NCBI RefSeq assembly: GCF_004379255.2
Contig: NC_056042.1
Location: 29,739,928-29,803,927 of the forward strand
Reading direction: 5' to 3'
From: Salvia splendens
Taxonomy: Eukaryota > Streptophyta > Magnoliopsida > Lamiales > Lamiaceae
DNA length: 64,000 nucleotides
A program made the position numbers and the translations under genes. This document shows positions 47,031 through 58,100 of this stretch, piece by piece. Each line of letters opens with the position of its first letter. The stretch's first letter is position 1. The notes under the pieces were generated by a model. That model saw nothing but the letters and a program-made list of their open reading frames with translations, was not told where the DNA came from and searched no databases.

Positions 47031-47811
47031 GAGCGTCGACTATAATGAGGACGCGGCGGACGCCGTGTTTGGGGCGAAAGCAGGGCGGCTTATAGTGGGA
47101 AGGGTGTCCGCCCCGGGGGCGGACGCGGCGAAGGGGGAGGAAGGCGGCGGACGCTCGATAGCCGGGTGCGGGGCGAGGACGCGGCAGGGGGCTATAGCCG
47201 CGCCTATAGGCGCGGCGCCTATAGTGGGGGAGGGAGGCCGCGGCGGTTTCTGCTGTGTGAGAGTAAAATTAATTGTAGGATACTTTTAATTCCGTGGGAT
47301 TAAATTATTGAGATAGAGGAAGCTCGGATTATTTTTCCATTTCTCCTCTTCATTGATTATTTTCTTCTTTCTTGTCATGCATGCATGCCAAGAAAATAAA
47401 TATTTACTTTTTTTCAGAAAATAAAAAATCATGTCCAGCTTGGTGGCGTTGTGTAAACTTGGTAGTGATTTGTACTAGATTCAATGTAGTAGGTAATTTT
47501 AATTTTAATTTAGTGTGTATTTCTAATTTTAATTTAGTGCGTATTTCTAATTTTAATTTTAATTTTAATTTGTATTTTATTTTTAGTTTTATTCGTATAG
47601 TCGGCTTCTTCTAATTACGTATAGCTCGATAAATTTGTTCATAATTACTTGAAACATTATAAAATGAAAGTTGATTATAAAATTTGGGGCTATTGGAGGT
47701 GTCCACCATAATACCGGACACAAAATTTTGGGACTATGGACAAAAAATTGGGGCTATGGATAAAAAACTGAGGCGGGGCTATTGGGCGTGTCCACCTTAT
47801 AGTGGACACCC
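47031..47811. mobile_element. Harbinger MITE of the 3275-5334 family, upstream of EXA1 copy A
   Basis: A 781-bp element with TAA at 47028-47030 and 47812-47814. The ends are GAGCGTCGACTATAA and TTATAGTGGACACCC. It contains the same perfect 20-bp palindrome (47197-47216) and the same right-end sequence as 3275-5334, with the MYB-like gene deleted. The middle has AATTTTAATTTTAATTT repeats. Confidence 0.85.
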
Positions 47812-47814
47812 TAA

Positions 47815-48367
47815 GAAGTCGCCGTTGTTTGGAGCACGATTTATGCGCTCTCACTATTTGAGAGTTTGGATGTCCTATGATTGATTTTCTTGCTAAATTT
47901 CATCCTGATGAACAAGTTGATGTCTCCATCTTTAACAATTTATCTTACTCCTTTATAACTGTGATTCTAAAAATAAATAAAGTAAAAAGAGTTCATATTC
48001 ATTTTCTGGATCCTAAAAATATACGTAGAAATATTATTTCTGGATCCTAAAAATAGAAAATAGAAGATATTTTATTAGTAGAATAAAGCAGAAGAAAGAT
48101 GGTGAAACTCAGAAATTCTCTGGTGTCATTTCTTTTTCAGACATACAGACAGAAATCTTAAACAACCACTCCTCTTACCATTCTCAATTTCATCGTCTAT
48201 GATCTATGGCAAACTCATTTGTAGCAGTAGGCGGTGTTGACAGGATCATTTTCTTTCGCCATTTGATTTCCGACGTGAGATTTTATGCAGTATTATTGTT
48301 TTGTGATTTAATAAAGAGCGATTAAAATAAAATAGTGGAAAAAGTAGAGATGTTATTGTTTACATCT
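47815..48367. other. Spacer between copies A and B
   Basis: Up to about 47940 it resembles 62690-62740 (TTTCCTTGCTAAA, GATGAACAAGTTGATG). After that no gene is supported. A 19-bp segment TTTCTGGATCCTAAAAATA occurs twice, near 48003 and 48037. Confidence 0.45.
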
Positions 48368-49010
48368 GACCTGTTGAGGACCACTATATTCTGAATCGCC
48401 TGCATATGCTCTAGCTTTTCCGTCTGCTCAGCTACGTTGCTCTTTTTCCAATCTTTTGAACCATAGCGTTTGAACCTGCGCGTATTTCTCATTTGTTCTA
48501 TCGTTTCCAGCCCAAGAAGCTTTTGGTTTCTTCATCATTATTCTCTCTTTTTTCCTAGTTAGAGCTCTGTCATTCGGTTTATGGTTATCTTCTCTTTTGA
48601 CTGTGGTATAGTATGTTTGTGTTGGAATTTTTGTTTTGCTTCTTTTTGAGGATGATTGGATTTGGTGGAGATGTGATTTGATGTAGATGGAAGGTATGGC
48701 AAAGTGGGTAAGGAAATATCGGAGCTATTAGGCCATCCGCAATGCTGTCACTTATCCGTCCATTAACCGTCCCTTAAATTACTATTCACGGGCCCCACTG
48801 TACTTTTTTACTCCATCTCTTAACTAAGGGACGAAACCTGCAACCCTCCGTCCCTTAAATTACTATTCATTGAATTTCATTTTTTATTTTTATTTCCAAC
48901 CAAATTCAATTAATAAAAACACACTTCATTAAATAAAATAAACTTACAACATTAAAATTCGTAAAAAAAACATAATTTAATAATTTCCTAAAAAATTAAA
49001 AATACATAAT

Positions 49011-50271
49011 TTAATAATCTTCTCCGCCAAATTTTGTCCAAATGTGCTCCATTAAATCATCTTGGAGTAGGGCGTGGGCGGAAGAGTCACGTGTCCTTGC
49101 CCGAATAGACAACCGTTCTTGTATAGACGGATGCACTCCACTGCGTGGCGGACTACTTGCGGTAGAGCTTCCGGGGGCTTCAGGGTCGAACCAATTTCCC
49201 GCATCGGGTCCTTCGTCTTGGACAATCATGTTGTGCAAGATTATGCACGTATACATGATGTCGATCATGCTCTCCATGAACCACGTACGAGCCGGGGCTT
49301 TAATAATGTTGAAGCGCGCTTGGAGAACCCCGAACGCCCGCTCCACATCCTTCCGAGCAACCTCCTGCTTCTGCGCAAAAAGCGTCTGCTTTGTGTTCAC
49401 AGGCCTGGTGCACGTCTTCACGAAGGTTGACCACTTTGGGTAGATGTCGTCGGCAAGATAGTACTCCATTTTATAGCGCCGGTTGTTAGCGGTGAAGTTG
49501 ATGGCCGACACTTTACCATCCAAAACTTCGGGCGAAGAGGTCGGATTGGTGGAGGACGTTTATGTCGTTGTTCGAGCCGGGGACCTCGAAGTACGCATGC
49601 CAGATCCATAGCCGGTAGTCGGCAACGACCTCGAGTATAACGGTGGGGTGAGTGCCTTTGTGGCCGCTCGTGTACGACCCCCTCCACACCACCGGGAAAT
49701 TCTTCCATTGTCAGTGCATGCAATCGACGCTGCCAAGCATCCTGGGGAATCCGTGCACTTCTTCGTGAAGGCGGAGCAGGAATTGACAATCTGTCGTGCT
49801 TGGCTTCCGGAGAAATTCGTCGGTGAAGGCTGCCCGGAAGCCTTTGCAGAATTGGAGCAAGCACATTCTCCCTGTGCTTTCTCCAATGTGGAGGTATTCG
49901 TCGAACACATCCGCCGTTTGTCCAGTCGCAAGTTGACTGATTGCTGCAGTACATTTCTGCAACGTCGTGTGGCTGGGACGGCCAACGGCGTCGAACCTTT
50001 CTTGGAAGAACTCTTCCCGGGCCGCCAATGTATTTGCAATGTGGAGAAATAGCGGTCGCCGCATGCGGAAACGGCGATGGAAGTAGGTATCTCCCCACAC
50101 CGGGTTATCGCAGAAGTAGTCGCGGACTAACCTTGCGGCGGCTTCCTCCCGGTTACGATGGATGTAAGTCCGGGAGCGTCTTTGGGGCGGCGCAGCTTCC
50201 TCCGCCTCCCGACGTCGATCTTCTTCAAATGATTCTTCCATTATTCGACGCATTTGCTCATATGGATCCAT
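49011..50271 (-). pseudogene. PIF/Harbinger DDE transposase, one stop and a frameshift
   Basis: The start at 50271 reads MDPYEQMRRIMEESFEEDRR. The N-terminal helix-turn-helix-like part follows (FRMRRPLFLHIANTLAAREE, TTLQKCTAAISQLATGQTAD). The first catalytic block is MLGSVDCMH, followed by a TGA where the family has Trp (DCMHWQWKN). The frame goes on as QWKNFPVVWRGSYTSGHKGT, HPTVILEVVADYRLWIWHAY and GSNNDINVLHQSDLF. A shift near 49530 leads to INFTANNRRYKMEYYLADDI, YPKWSTFVKT and the last catalytic region KDVERAFGVLQARFNIIKAP. It ends at 49011. This matches plant Harbinger (DDE_Tnp_4) transposases. Only two lesions were seen, so the decay is recent. Confidence 0.85.
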
Positions 50272-50434
50272 TAGATCGATTAAATTTGGGAAGAATAAAA
50301 GAGATGATTTGAGATGAAAATTGGAGAGGAAAGAGAGAGGATTTGAGAGGTTTAGATGTGTGTTTGTATGTGAAATGAGGATGAAATAGGGGTATTTATA
50401 GAGTAAAAAAATAAAATAAAAAAAGGAAAACGGT

Positions 50435-50460
50435 CGAAAACGGTAATATTATCGTTTTCG
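50435..50460 (-). promoter_or_regulatory. Stem-loop with geminivirus-type nonanucleotide upstream of the transposase
   Basis: CGAAAACG (50435-50442) pairs with CGTTTTCG (50453-50460). On the minus strand the 10-nt loop reads ATAATATTAC, which contains TAATATTAC. It is 164 bp upstream of the transposase start. A promoter role or chance is as likely as any replication role. Confidence 0.45.
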
Positions 50461-50762
50461 AATTTTTAACTTTTTTTTACTTTTATTAAATTTGATTTTT
50501 TTTAAAAAAAATGAATTATTGCGTCAGCGTGACGAAACCCACTCGCGGGCCGGCGAGTGGGCGTCACGCATGGCCTGGGAGAGCGTGGCGAGCCGTCTCG
50601 CACCACGTCTCGGCGTGACGGGCGATCCGGCGGGTTGGTGACGGGACGAGACGCTGCAACGCGTCCTGCCACCGTTCCGTTACGAAGGAACGAAATTCTG
50701 GCCACCCGCGTAACGTGTTGCGGGTGGCCTTAGAGATGTGAGAGTGACGCAAAGGGGTTTAA

Positions 50763-51369
50763 GAGCATCCGCACCGGTGCTCTTGCGGACGGGGGGACGT
50801 GGCGGCTTCTGGTTGGCCAACGACTATGTCGTTGGATTTTTCTTTTAAAAAAATAAAATATGAAAAGAATATGAAAATTCATATTTAAATAAAAAATACT
50901 ATGTATAAATTTTTTCCCACTTCCCAATAAGCTATATCCATTTTTTCTCCACCTTTAATTTATTTTTTCATTATATTTACCCTAAAATTCACATTTTCAT
51001 CTATAAATACCCCTATTTCAACCAAAAAAATCACACTTGCACGAAACAACTCTTTCAATCTCATTTTTAATTATGTAATTTTTAATTTTTAGGATTTTAA
51101 TTATGTAATTTTTAAATTTTTGTAATTTATCATTGTATTTTGGGTATTTTAATGTATTTTAATATTGTGAAATCGTTTTTAGTAATTGAAGTATTTAAAT
51201 TGAATAATAGAATGATGAGACTCATTAATAATGTCAGAGCACACCTAACGAAAAGAGCACGGATGTGAGTGTTGTGCTTTTGGAGAAGAGCATGAAATTA
51301 AAAATGAATAAAGATGGATTCGGACCCACATTTGTGCTCTTGCGCGCAAGAATACGTATGTGGATACTC
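50763..51369. mobile_element. Harbinger-type MITE inside OVATE copy B
   Basis: A 607-bp element flanked by TTAA (50759-50762 and 51370-51373). The ends are GAGCATCCGCACCGG and ACGTATGTGGATACTC. Its left part (GGTTGGCCAACG..., CATCTATAAATACC) and right part (AATTATGTAATTTTTA repeats, TTGAATAATAGAATG) match the two ends of the element at 60813-62616 without the gene. It is thus a deletion derivative of that family. Confidence 0.78.
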
Positions 51370-51602
51370 TTAACTTTTAACAAGTGTGGATGGATCAACG
51401 GCACGACATATTAGTATGGCGTCGAGAAAAGAGTAAGTTTTGGACCTTCCCATCTTCTCAAATACTACCATGCAATATTCAAGGATTAGGAACGTAAACA
51501 AAAGACATATAACTAAAATTTCCTTGAATAAACATAGCAACAACTTTGACATTTTATATTGAATTTTATTGTTGAATAAGTAATTACTGACTTGGCCCTA
51601 TG

Positions 51603-51870
51603 TTTCACTGACGTCCCACTTAAGATGACACGTTTTCCTTTTTAGTTTGTCCCAACTAAGATGACACATTTCCCCTTTGGGAAAATTTTTCTCTCCAATT
51701 AATATACTCAACCACTTTTTCTCACTCCTATTAAAATATTCATCTCTCTTTTTCTCTCTATTTTAATACTTACACTGACATTTTCTCTCTCCAATTAAAC
51801 ACATTAATCAATAACTCCTAAAATCCTGTACAGGCCAAGGAATGTGTCATCTTAGCCGGGACGGAGGGAG
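51603..51870. mobile_element. Degenerate Stowaway MITE (copy B)
   Basis: Counterpart of 37697-37966. It ends GGGACGGAGGGAG plus TA, with an eroded left end. Confidence 0.7.
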
Positions 51871-52193
51871 TATTAAAAAATTCAGAATAGACATTTTCAC
51901 TACTATCTTAATGTACTTATTATCTTGGCTGGAAATCGGAGCTGATAAGATGAGGCAAAAACAAGTACTATGAAAACTGGTAGCATAAATATTAACTATG
52001 CATTCAACTCTTACAGTCAGTACAGTAGTATAGATATCTAATCTGGATAACTTAACAAAATTGATTGAGCAAATAAATTAGTGCTGCAGTTGCTCTATAA
52101 AGAGGGGTTAGAATTCCTCACTAAAAGAAGAGAAACAAAAGCATTTACAGTCTGTGTCAACACAAATGTATTTGCAATTTCCTAGCTATGGGC

Positions 52194-55100
52194 TTAATCC
52201 TCAATTGACTGAATCTCACCCATCATGATCCTGTTGCTAACCACATTAAATCCTAAAACAGATGGACTCACTTTCTTCCCTTTCTTCCCCTTCTTCTTTC
52301 CACCTCCTTTCACATCCCCATCACTCGCTGCCACGCCACCTTTCGCTGAGCCCAATCCATCAACAAAGTTCGTATTCACATCTCTCATTGTCGAGCTATA
52401 AGCCTTGTCATTGTTCTGGCTTTTGAAGGCAACTTCAAGAACATCCGCAGGCAAAAAGTCTTTGTAATTTAGAAATTTGTCGATGAACTCGTGGTCGGGA
52501 TCAAATGAACCAAGATTTTCTATCAGAAGCGTTTTGGCTTCCCCTCTTGATTGCTTAAAACAGAACTCCAGGAAACTGGTATCTGCAAGAAAGAATGGAG
52601 TGGATACAATTATGTCAACTCTAAACAAAACCAGAAATGGCAACAAGAGTAGAATGAAGCAATTGTAATAGATACCTTTGGAACCTACAAGTCTGGCGCA
52701 CTCACTCTCGCACCATTCCTTGAAGTCCATGGCCTCTGATCACAGTATATAGGAGAGATAATTTCAGTTTTAATTTTCCTTCTTTGAGAAATAAATTAAA
52801 AAAAATCAAGTTTATCAAAATTGCACACCTGAATTTTTGTTGGAGGCATTCTTCTTCCCTTTCATCGAGGACCGAGTGGAGGAAGCTGCTGAAGAAAATG
52901 AATACTCAGCAGGCCTTGCACCGATGGATTTCTCACGGTTCAATGGACCACCGGCATTTCCTTTCACAGGTGGGGTTTTGCTTCCCCAACTGCCCTGTGT
53001 TCCAAGTTGAGGATAACCTGACCTGCACGGAATAGAGTAGAAACTCAAATCACAAGAACTACCACTATGGCAGCCAAACTTGATGCAAGTTGAGGATAAC
53101 CTGAACGCATGTCATCAGCCAAACGTTATGCAGAAATCAAGAATTATCGCTAGAGAATATTTTACCATTCATGGAAGTATGAGAAGAATATTGGCAATAG
53201 AATATCATTGTGCTAAAACAATTGGTAGTTCAGAGAGCATGCATGAGTTGGAAATAGTCCCTAAATTTATCTGGTTGCAGTTAATTCAGAGAGAGATAAT
53301 TGGTCATTTCCTATAGTGTCATTAAGTACCTGCTTCCCAACTCTTTAACCATATTATCAAAATTATAACAAACCAAAGTAGAATTAAATGCCAACTCATG
53401 CATAACACCTGATGATGCATCTCCAAAGTCCAATCACAGTGCATTCGAGGGATACAGGGCTGACAGACAAGATTCTGGACGGGTTCCGCTACCAATATAC
53501 CCCTTTTTCCTAAAAAGAAAAACTACAACCACATATCGCCTACAGAAAAATAATCTTCAGCTGGTACAACTTAAGATATACGAATAGACATTTATCGGTT
53601 TTATGACATTTAACACCACACATACCTTTTAACACCACAAACCTCATTTTTCTACCCAATCCAAATATAACTTTGTTAAAGAATCCTGTATCCAAGACCT
53701 AACATCATATCTATTCAACAAAAAATTAACATGCAAAACTATAAGACTAAAATGCAAAAAATAAACCAGCTTCAAGGTCTATGCAACCATCATCACGAAA
53801 CATTACTTCATCGACAACTATTGTAATTCTGATTTGTAAAATATCACAAATAAAGAGAGAGCCGTACTGCTTTGCCTCTGGTTTCACTTGATCCAATGGC
53901 CCCCAGAAGAGATCATCCTCCACTTTATTTTTTGTTTGCGAAGAAACTTGTCTAGGGGATGGAGCCTTTGAAGGTGATGATCCAGGGACTGACCATGAGG
54001 ACACACTTCCACGGGCAGTTTGGTTAGTTGCAGATTTCTGAGGAATTGGCACCGGAATTGCAGGTACAGATGGCATGGACCTTTGTTGTTCCTTTAGGAT
54101 ATCCCTGAGTGAAGTTGGCTTATGAGACTTGCCGGAATCAGTGGACCAAGCAGGGCCAGGAGATGGGCTCGCAGACTCCTCCTTCCACATAACAAAATCA
54201 CCAAAGGAGGGGCCTGATGGCACTGCTGTAAAAGCTTCCTTCTCTTGCTGCATCTGCCGATTAATTTTTCCCTTTTCATTTGAACTTGATCCAACAGCCA
54301 CGTCAACCGAAGTTGCAGGAGCAACCTTAGCTGCAGCGTTCTTAGCTTTAGAAGCCTTTTTACGACTCTTTTTAGTATCTTTAGCCTCGATAAAGTCATC
54401 ATCATCAACAGCCTTATTTTGTGAACTCGCTGTTTTCGAAGACACTCCCCAGGCAGCACTTTCAGAAACTTCCATTTCTCTCTCGACGGACTTGGCAGCA
54501 ACATCCCAAAATAGATCTTCAGCCTGGCTCTTCTTGTTCTTCTGGATTGAGGAATTCTCGGATTTGAACTCGGCACTGGTATCCTGGTGAGTTATGTTAG
54601 GTGCCTTATTATCAGAACTCAAAACTACCCCAGCCCAAGGTGGAGAAATGGCGACAGAGGTTAGAGATGTTGAGATATCCGAAACAGCCACTTCTTCTTG
54701 TGCTCTCCTCCTCTGCTCTTCCTGTTGTATTTCAAGCAATGATTTTGGCTTGAAACCAGGAGCAGGTTTCCATGCACGTTGTTCTGTCTGACCCTTGCTC
54801 TCAACTGCGACCCCATCACCTGCAGAATTCCAGGAAGACAGTGATTGCTTGCCAAGCAATTCCACATCATCAGCAGTCTTACTCTCCTTTATGTTAACAG
54901 GTTCCTCGAGTGCATCTATACGGACAGACATTGTCTCAGGTTTTTCCTGAGGCATGTTTGCTCTTTCACTTTCTGAATTAGGCTGTTGTGGCTTAGACGC
55001 ACCCTTTACCAACTCAGTAGAAACCTTCAAAGCCTTTTGCTTTCTGGATTTCTTCTCTACTGGCTTCTTTGCTTCCTCAGCCTCAGGAATTTTCATTTCC

Positions 55101-58100
55101 TTAACAGGCAAGGACTCACTAGTGAGTTTTTCACCTAAATCTGGTGCATATGCAAGAGTTCTAGATGAACTCTCATTCGATTCATTTAACTCTACATGAA
55201 TATTAGCAGCAGGTAATTCCTGTTTAAGTGATTCCGCTGAACATAATACAGGTGTAGGACTCAAAGCAACATCACAGGTTAAAGATATGACAGTCTCATC
55301 ATCATACGAAGTGCGTTCCGATGGCTTGTTGTTGGTCACTTCTGACATTCCTATTTCTTCCATTCCATCAGTAGGCATAGAAGAGATCTCTTGCTGCTTT
55401 TCTATAATTTGATGAGGCAGGGTGGCATTCCAATTCCTTTGCTCCACGTTATTAGCAGAAGGTGGATGTGGGGCATGCATAGATGTTTCTGAAGCAACAT
55501 TTGGGCTAAAATCTTGTGATATACTGGGAGGCGCAACAGGTAAGACGACATTTTCATGCTGTGGGTTCGGGGATTGATGCTGAAGACCCATTTTAAATAA
55601 CTCGTGTGGCTGTCGAAATGGGTTATGATCAACATTAGTAATCCCTGCAGCCAAAGCTTCAGCCTGCAAATGCTGGAATGATGGATCACCCAATCGCTGA
55701 TTAGAATTCTGCTCAGAGAGCAACTGAGAAATCAATTGTTGCTGATGCAATAATTGTTGCTGCTCTTCCTGCTTCTGTTGCTGCTTAAAAAGCAGTAGCT
55801 TATCCAAAATGGATTGTTGTGGTGGAACTGGCACCTGAGATTGCAGCTGCAGCATATACTGCTGTTGCAACAAACTTAGCAGTTGTGGGTCTTGGGACAG
55901 ACCAGCCGCGAGTAGGTTATCCGGTGTTAATAGGTTGGATGGATTGTCCATGGATTTGGGCAATAAATTAGTCATAGATGGATTCTGCATCTGCAGCCTT
56001 TGCTGCTCGCTAATTGTAGATTGTGGAGGAAAATTCTGAGATTGATGAATGTCCAACTTATTCTGAAGTGGGTCCAATCCCCCTTGGACAGGGAAATTCA
56101 ACCAACCACCCATTCCATTGTTGACATTGGAGCTAGGTCTTTCAGCTATCCCCTGATGGGATGACATTAAGTCCACATTCTGTGAATGTGCAAGAGCATT
56201 GTCTGCAATAGAAGACAAAAGGTTCTGGCGAGCCAGTGATGCATCACCCACTAAATCTGTGTTTGCAGCAATAGCAGCTGCATCTCTCCCTGGCCAAAAT
56301 TGATAAGGACTTGAAAGAGATCTCTGCCTCTCTAGCATCATATTTTTGGCCAATATATAAGGATCATCCCCACTATTACTTCCCACGGAAGTAAATTTGT
56401 TAGAATTATTTCCAGTGTATCCCTGCATAGCTGCAAATAATATTCTCGTCAGATTACAAGAAATATATGATTCAGAGGCGAAAACTGATAAAATGAAGGC
56501 AGTGAAGTGGCAGTAATCTCAGCATTAGGAACACAGTTTCTTTTTTCCCTTGTTTATATAGAAATAGACAAACCTTTTGAGAGAGCAAAATTTTTAAGTG
56601 CTGCAGGATTCATGCTGCCCCCCATAAGTGACTCCAGGAACCTGTTTTCAGTCTCACTCGCCGAACCAGGTTTGTATCTTGAATCAGCTTTCGACGCTTC
56701 AGCCTCGTTCAAAATAGGGTGAAGATTCCCCATGTTTCCATAGTTCAACCTACCAGATGTATCTTGTATTTCATTGGGCTTAGGAGAATTGAATCCAGGA
56801 GGTGGACGTGCTTTAGCACGCAAGTGTGGCATTACATCTCCAAGTGAAGCGAATGGACTATCAGCCGGCGCACTGGCTAAGCGAACTAGCAATTCTATGC
56901 CAAAATACCCAGCCTCAAACCATGTAATGATATCACTTCCAGAAAATGGACCTTGAATCTCACCCTGCGGATCTTTATAGACGAGAACTAAGTCTTCAGG
57001 TGGAATCTGGGAAAGTTTGCGTGCCTCAATCTCCCTGTCCAACACTGATGATGTTTGTCTTTTCGCCATAGGATGATCACCCGTCTGGAACTGAGGTCCC
57101 TTTCTCGTGTAATGTGTATCCATTGAACTGTTCTCCAAAGCATTATTAAAAGATGAAGATCTCCATGAACCATCATGTCCCGGGGCACTAGACTCTCTGG
57201 AGCCAAGAATGCTCCTATTTTCTTTCAAAGCTGAACAAAGCATGAATTAGAGAATTAATAAACTAAATGCATGAACGCTAATTAGGACTAGAATAATCAA
57301 CTCATCCAAAGGCCAACTGGAATGACTAATAGCATTTCATTACTGTAATGACTTAAATCAACATATACCAGTAACTATTTATATATAGAATTCAGAGAAG
57401 ATAGTGTATCACCAAAAGTTTAGAAAGTTTTTGTAAATCAGATACTATGGGGTGTGTTATATTGCTAACTTTTTAAGTTGCTAACAATTTAATGCCATCG
57501 TGTTGATATTTTTAATACACTGCGTTGATGAGTTAGCAAAGTTAGCAACTTAAGAAAGTTAGCAATTAATCACACCTCCAGATAACTTATGTGTTTGGTT
57601 TAACAACACTCATTTGCTTTTCTTCATACATTTATACATTGTGAATTTACCTTCAGCATTCAGTTTGCGACCAAAACTCTGATAGTCCTGCATGGAGTCC
57701 ACTTTTGCATTAGACCGGGAATATATCGGCCTTTCATCAGACAAACCTTCGGAATCATCATGAGAAACTGCTAAATCATCTCTACTACCTGCTAATGCAA
57801 AAGAAAACATAAACTCAATTTGCTGAAAATTTTCTGCTAAAATTGACTAAAGTTAGTGAATTAGGCACACAATAATGTGCTATACTAATAAAAAAATACC
57901 AAGCCTGTTTCTTCTAGAATGCATAAAGTCAGTAGTTGCTCGGCCAGCAGATCCATCTTTACTGGTTTGAGGTGCACCACTGCTGACAATTTCTTCTTTC
58001 TCAATTCCCTTGAGGATAACCTAGAATTGAACCTACACAATCAATTTTATAACACACCAGCATTCAAAAACTTTTGCAACCAATATGTAACACGCTTTAC

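Larger units (their letters stand above)
37342..47940. repeat. Segmental duplication, copy A
   Basis: Collinear with 51251-62740 at high identity in exons, introns and flanks. Shared: transposon end, OVATE 5' fragment, degenerate Stowaway, ten-exon EXA1-like gene and upstream DNA. Differences: copy A has a (TA)n tract in an intron (about 43526-43551) and a 781-bp MITE upstream (47031-47811). Confidence 0.9.
48731..50729 (-). mobile_element. PIF/Harbinger element carrying only a transposase
   Basis: A 1999-bp element with TTA at 48728-48730 and 50730-50732. The terminal inverted repeats are GGCCATCCGCAATGC and GTGTTGCGGGTGGCC. The right subterminal region is GC-rich with CGTCACGC and CGGGCCGGCGAGTGGG words. 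The only gene is a decayed DDE transposase (49011-50271); no MYB-like gene is present. It lies inside OVATE copy B. Confidence 0.88.
48368..51453 (-). pseudogene. OVATE gene copy B, split by two Harbinger elements and truncated
   Basis: The start at 51453 reads MGRSKTYSFLDAILICRAVD, then PSTLVK. It is broken by the element at 50763-51369. A short piece (50733-50762) continues the middle, then the element at 48731-50729 intervenes. The rest (48368-48727) encodes the basic part, and RRFKRYGSKDWKKSNVAEQT, then EKLEHMQ. The frame ends at the start of the OVATE domain (VVLNRSD), where homology stops at about 48368. The conserved OVATE domain is missing, so this copy is dead. Confidence 0.75.

Noticed and set aside
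48206..48325. Short ORF MANSFVAVGGVDRIIFF...
   Set aside because: Only about 39 codons, no similarity known to me, and next to a duplication break. Not enough to call a gene.
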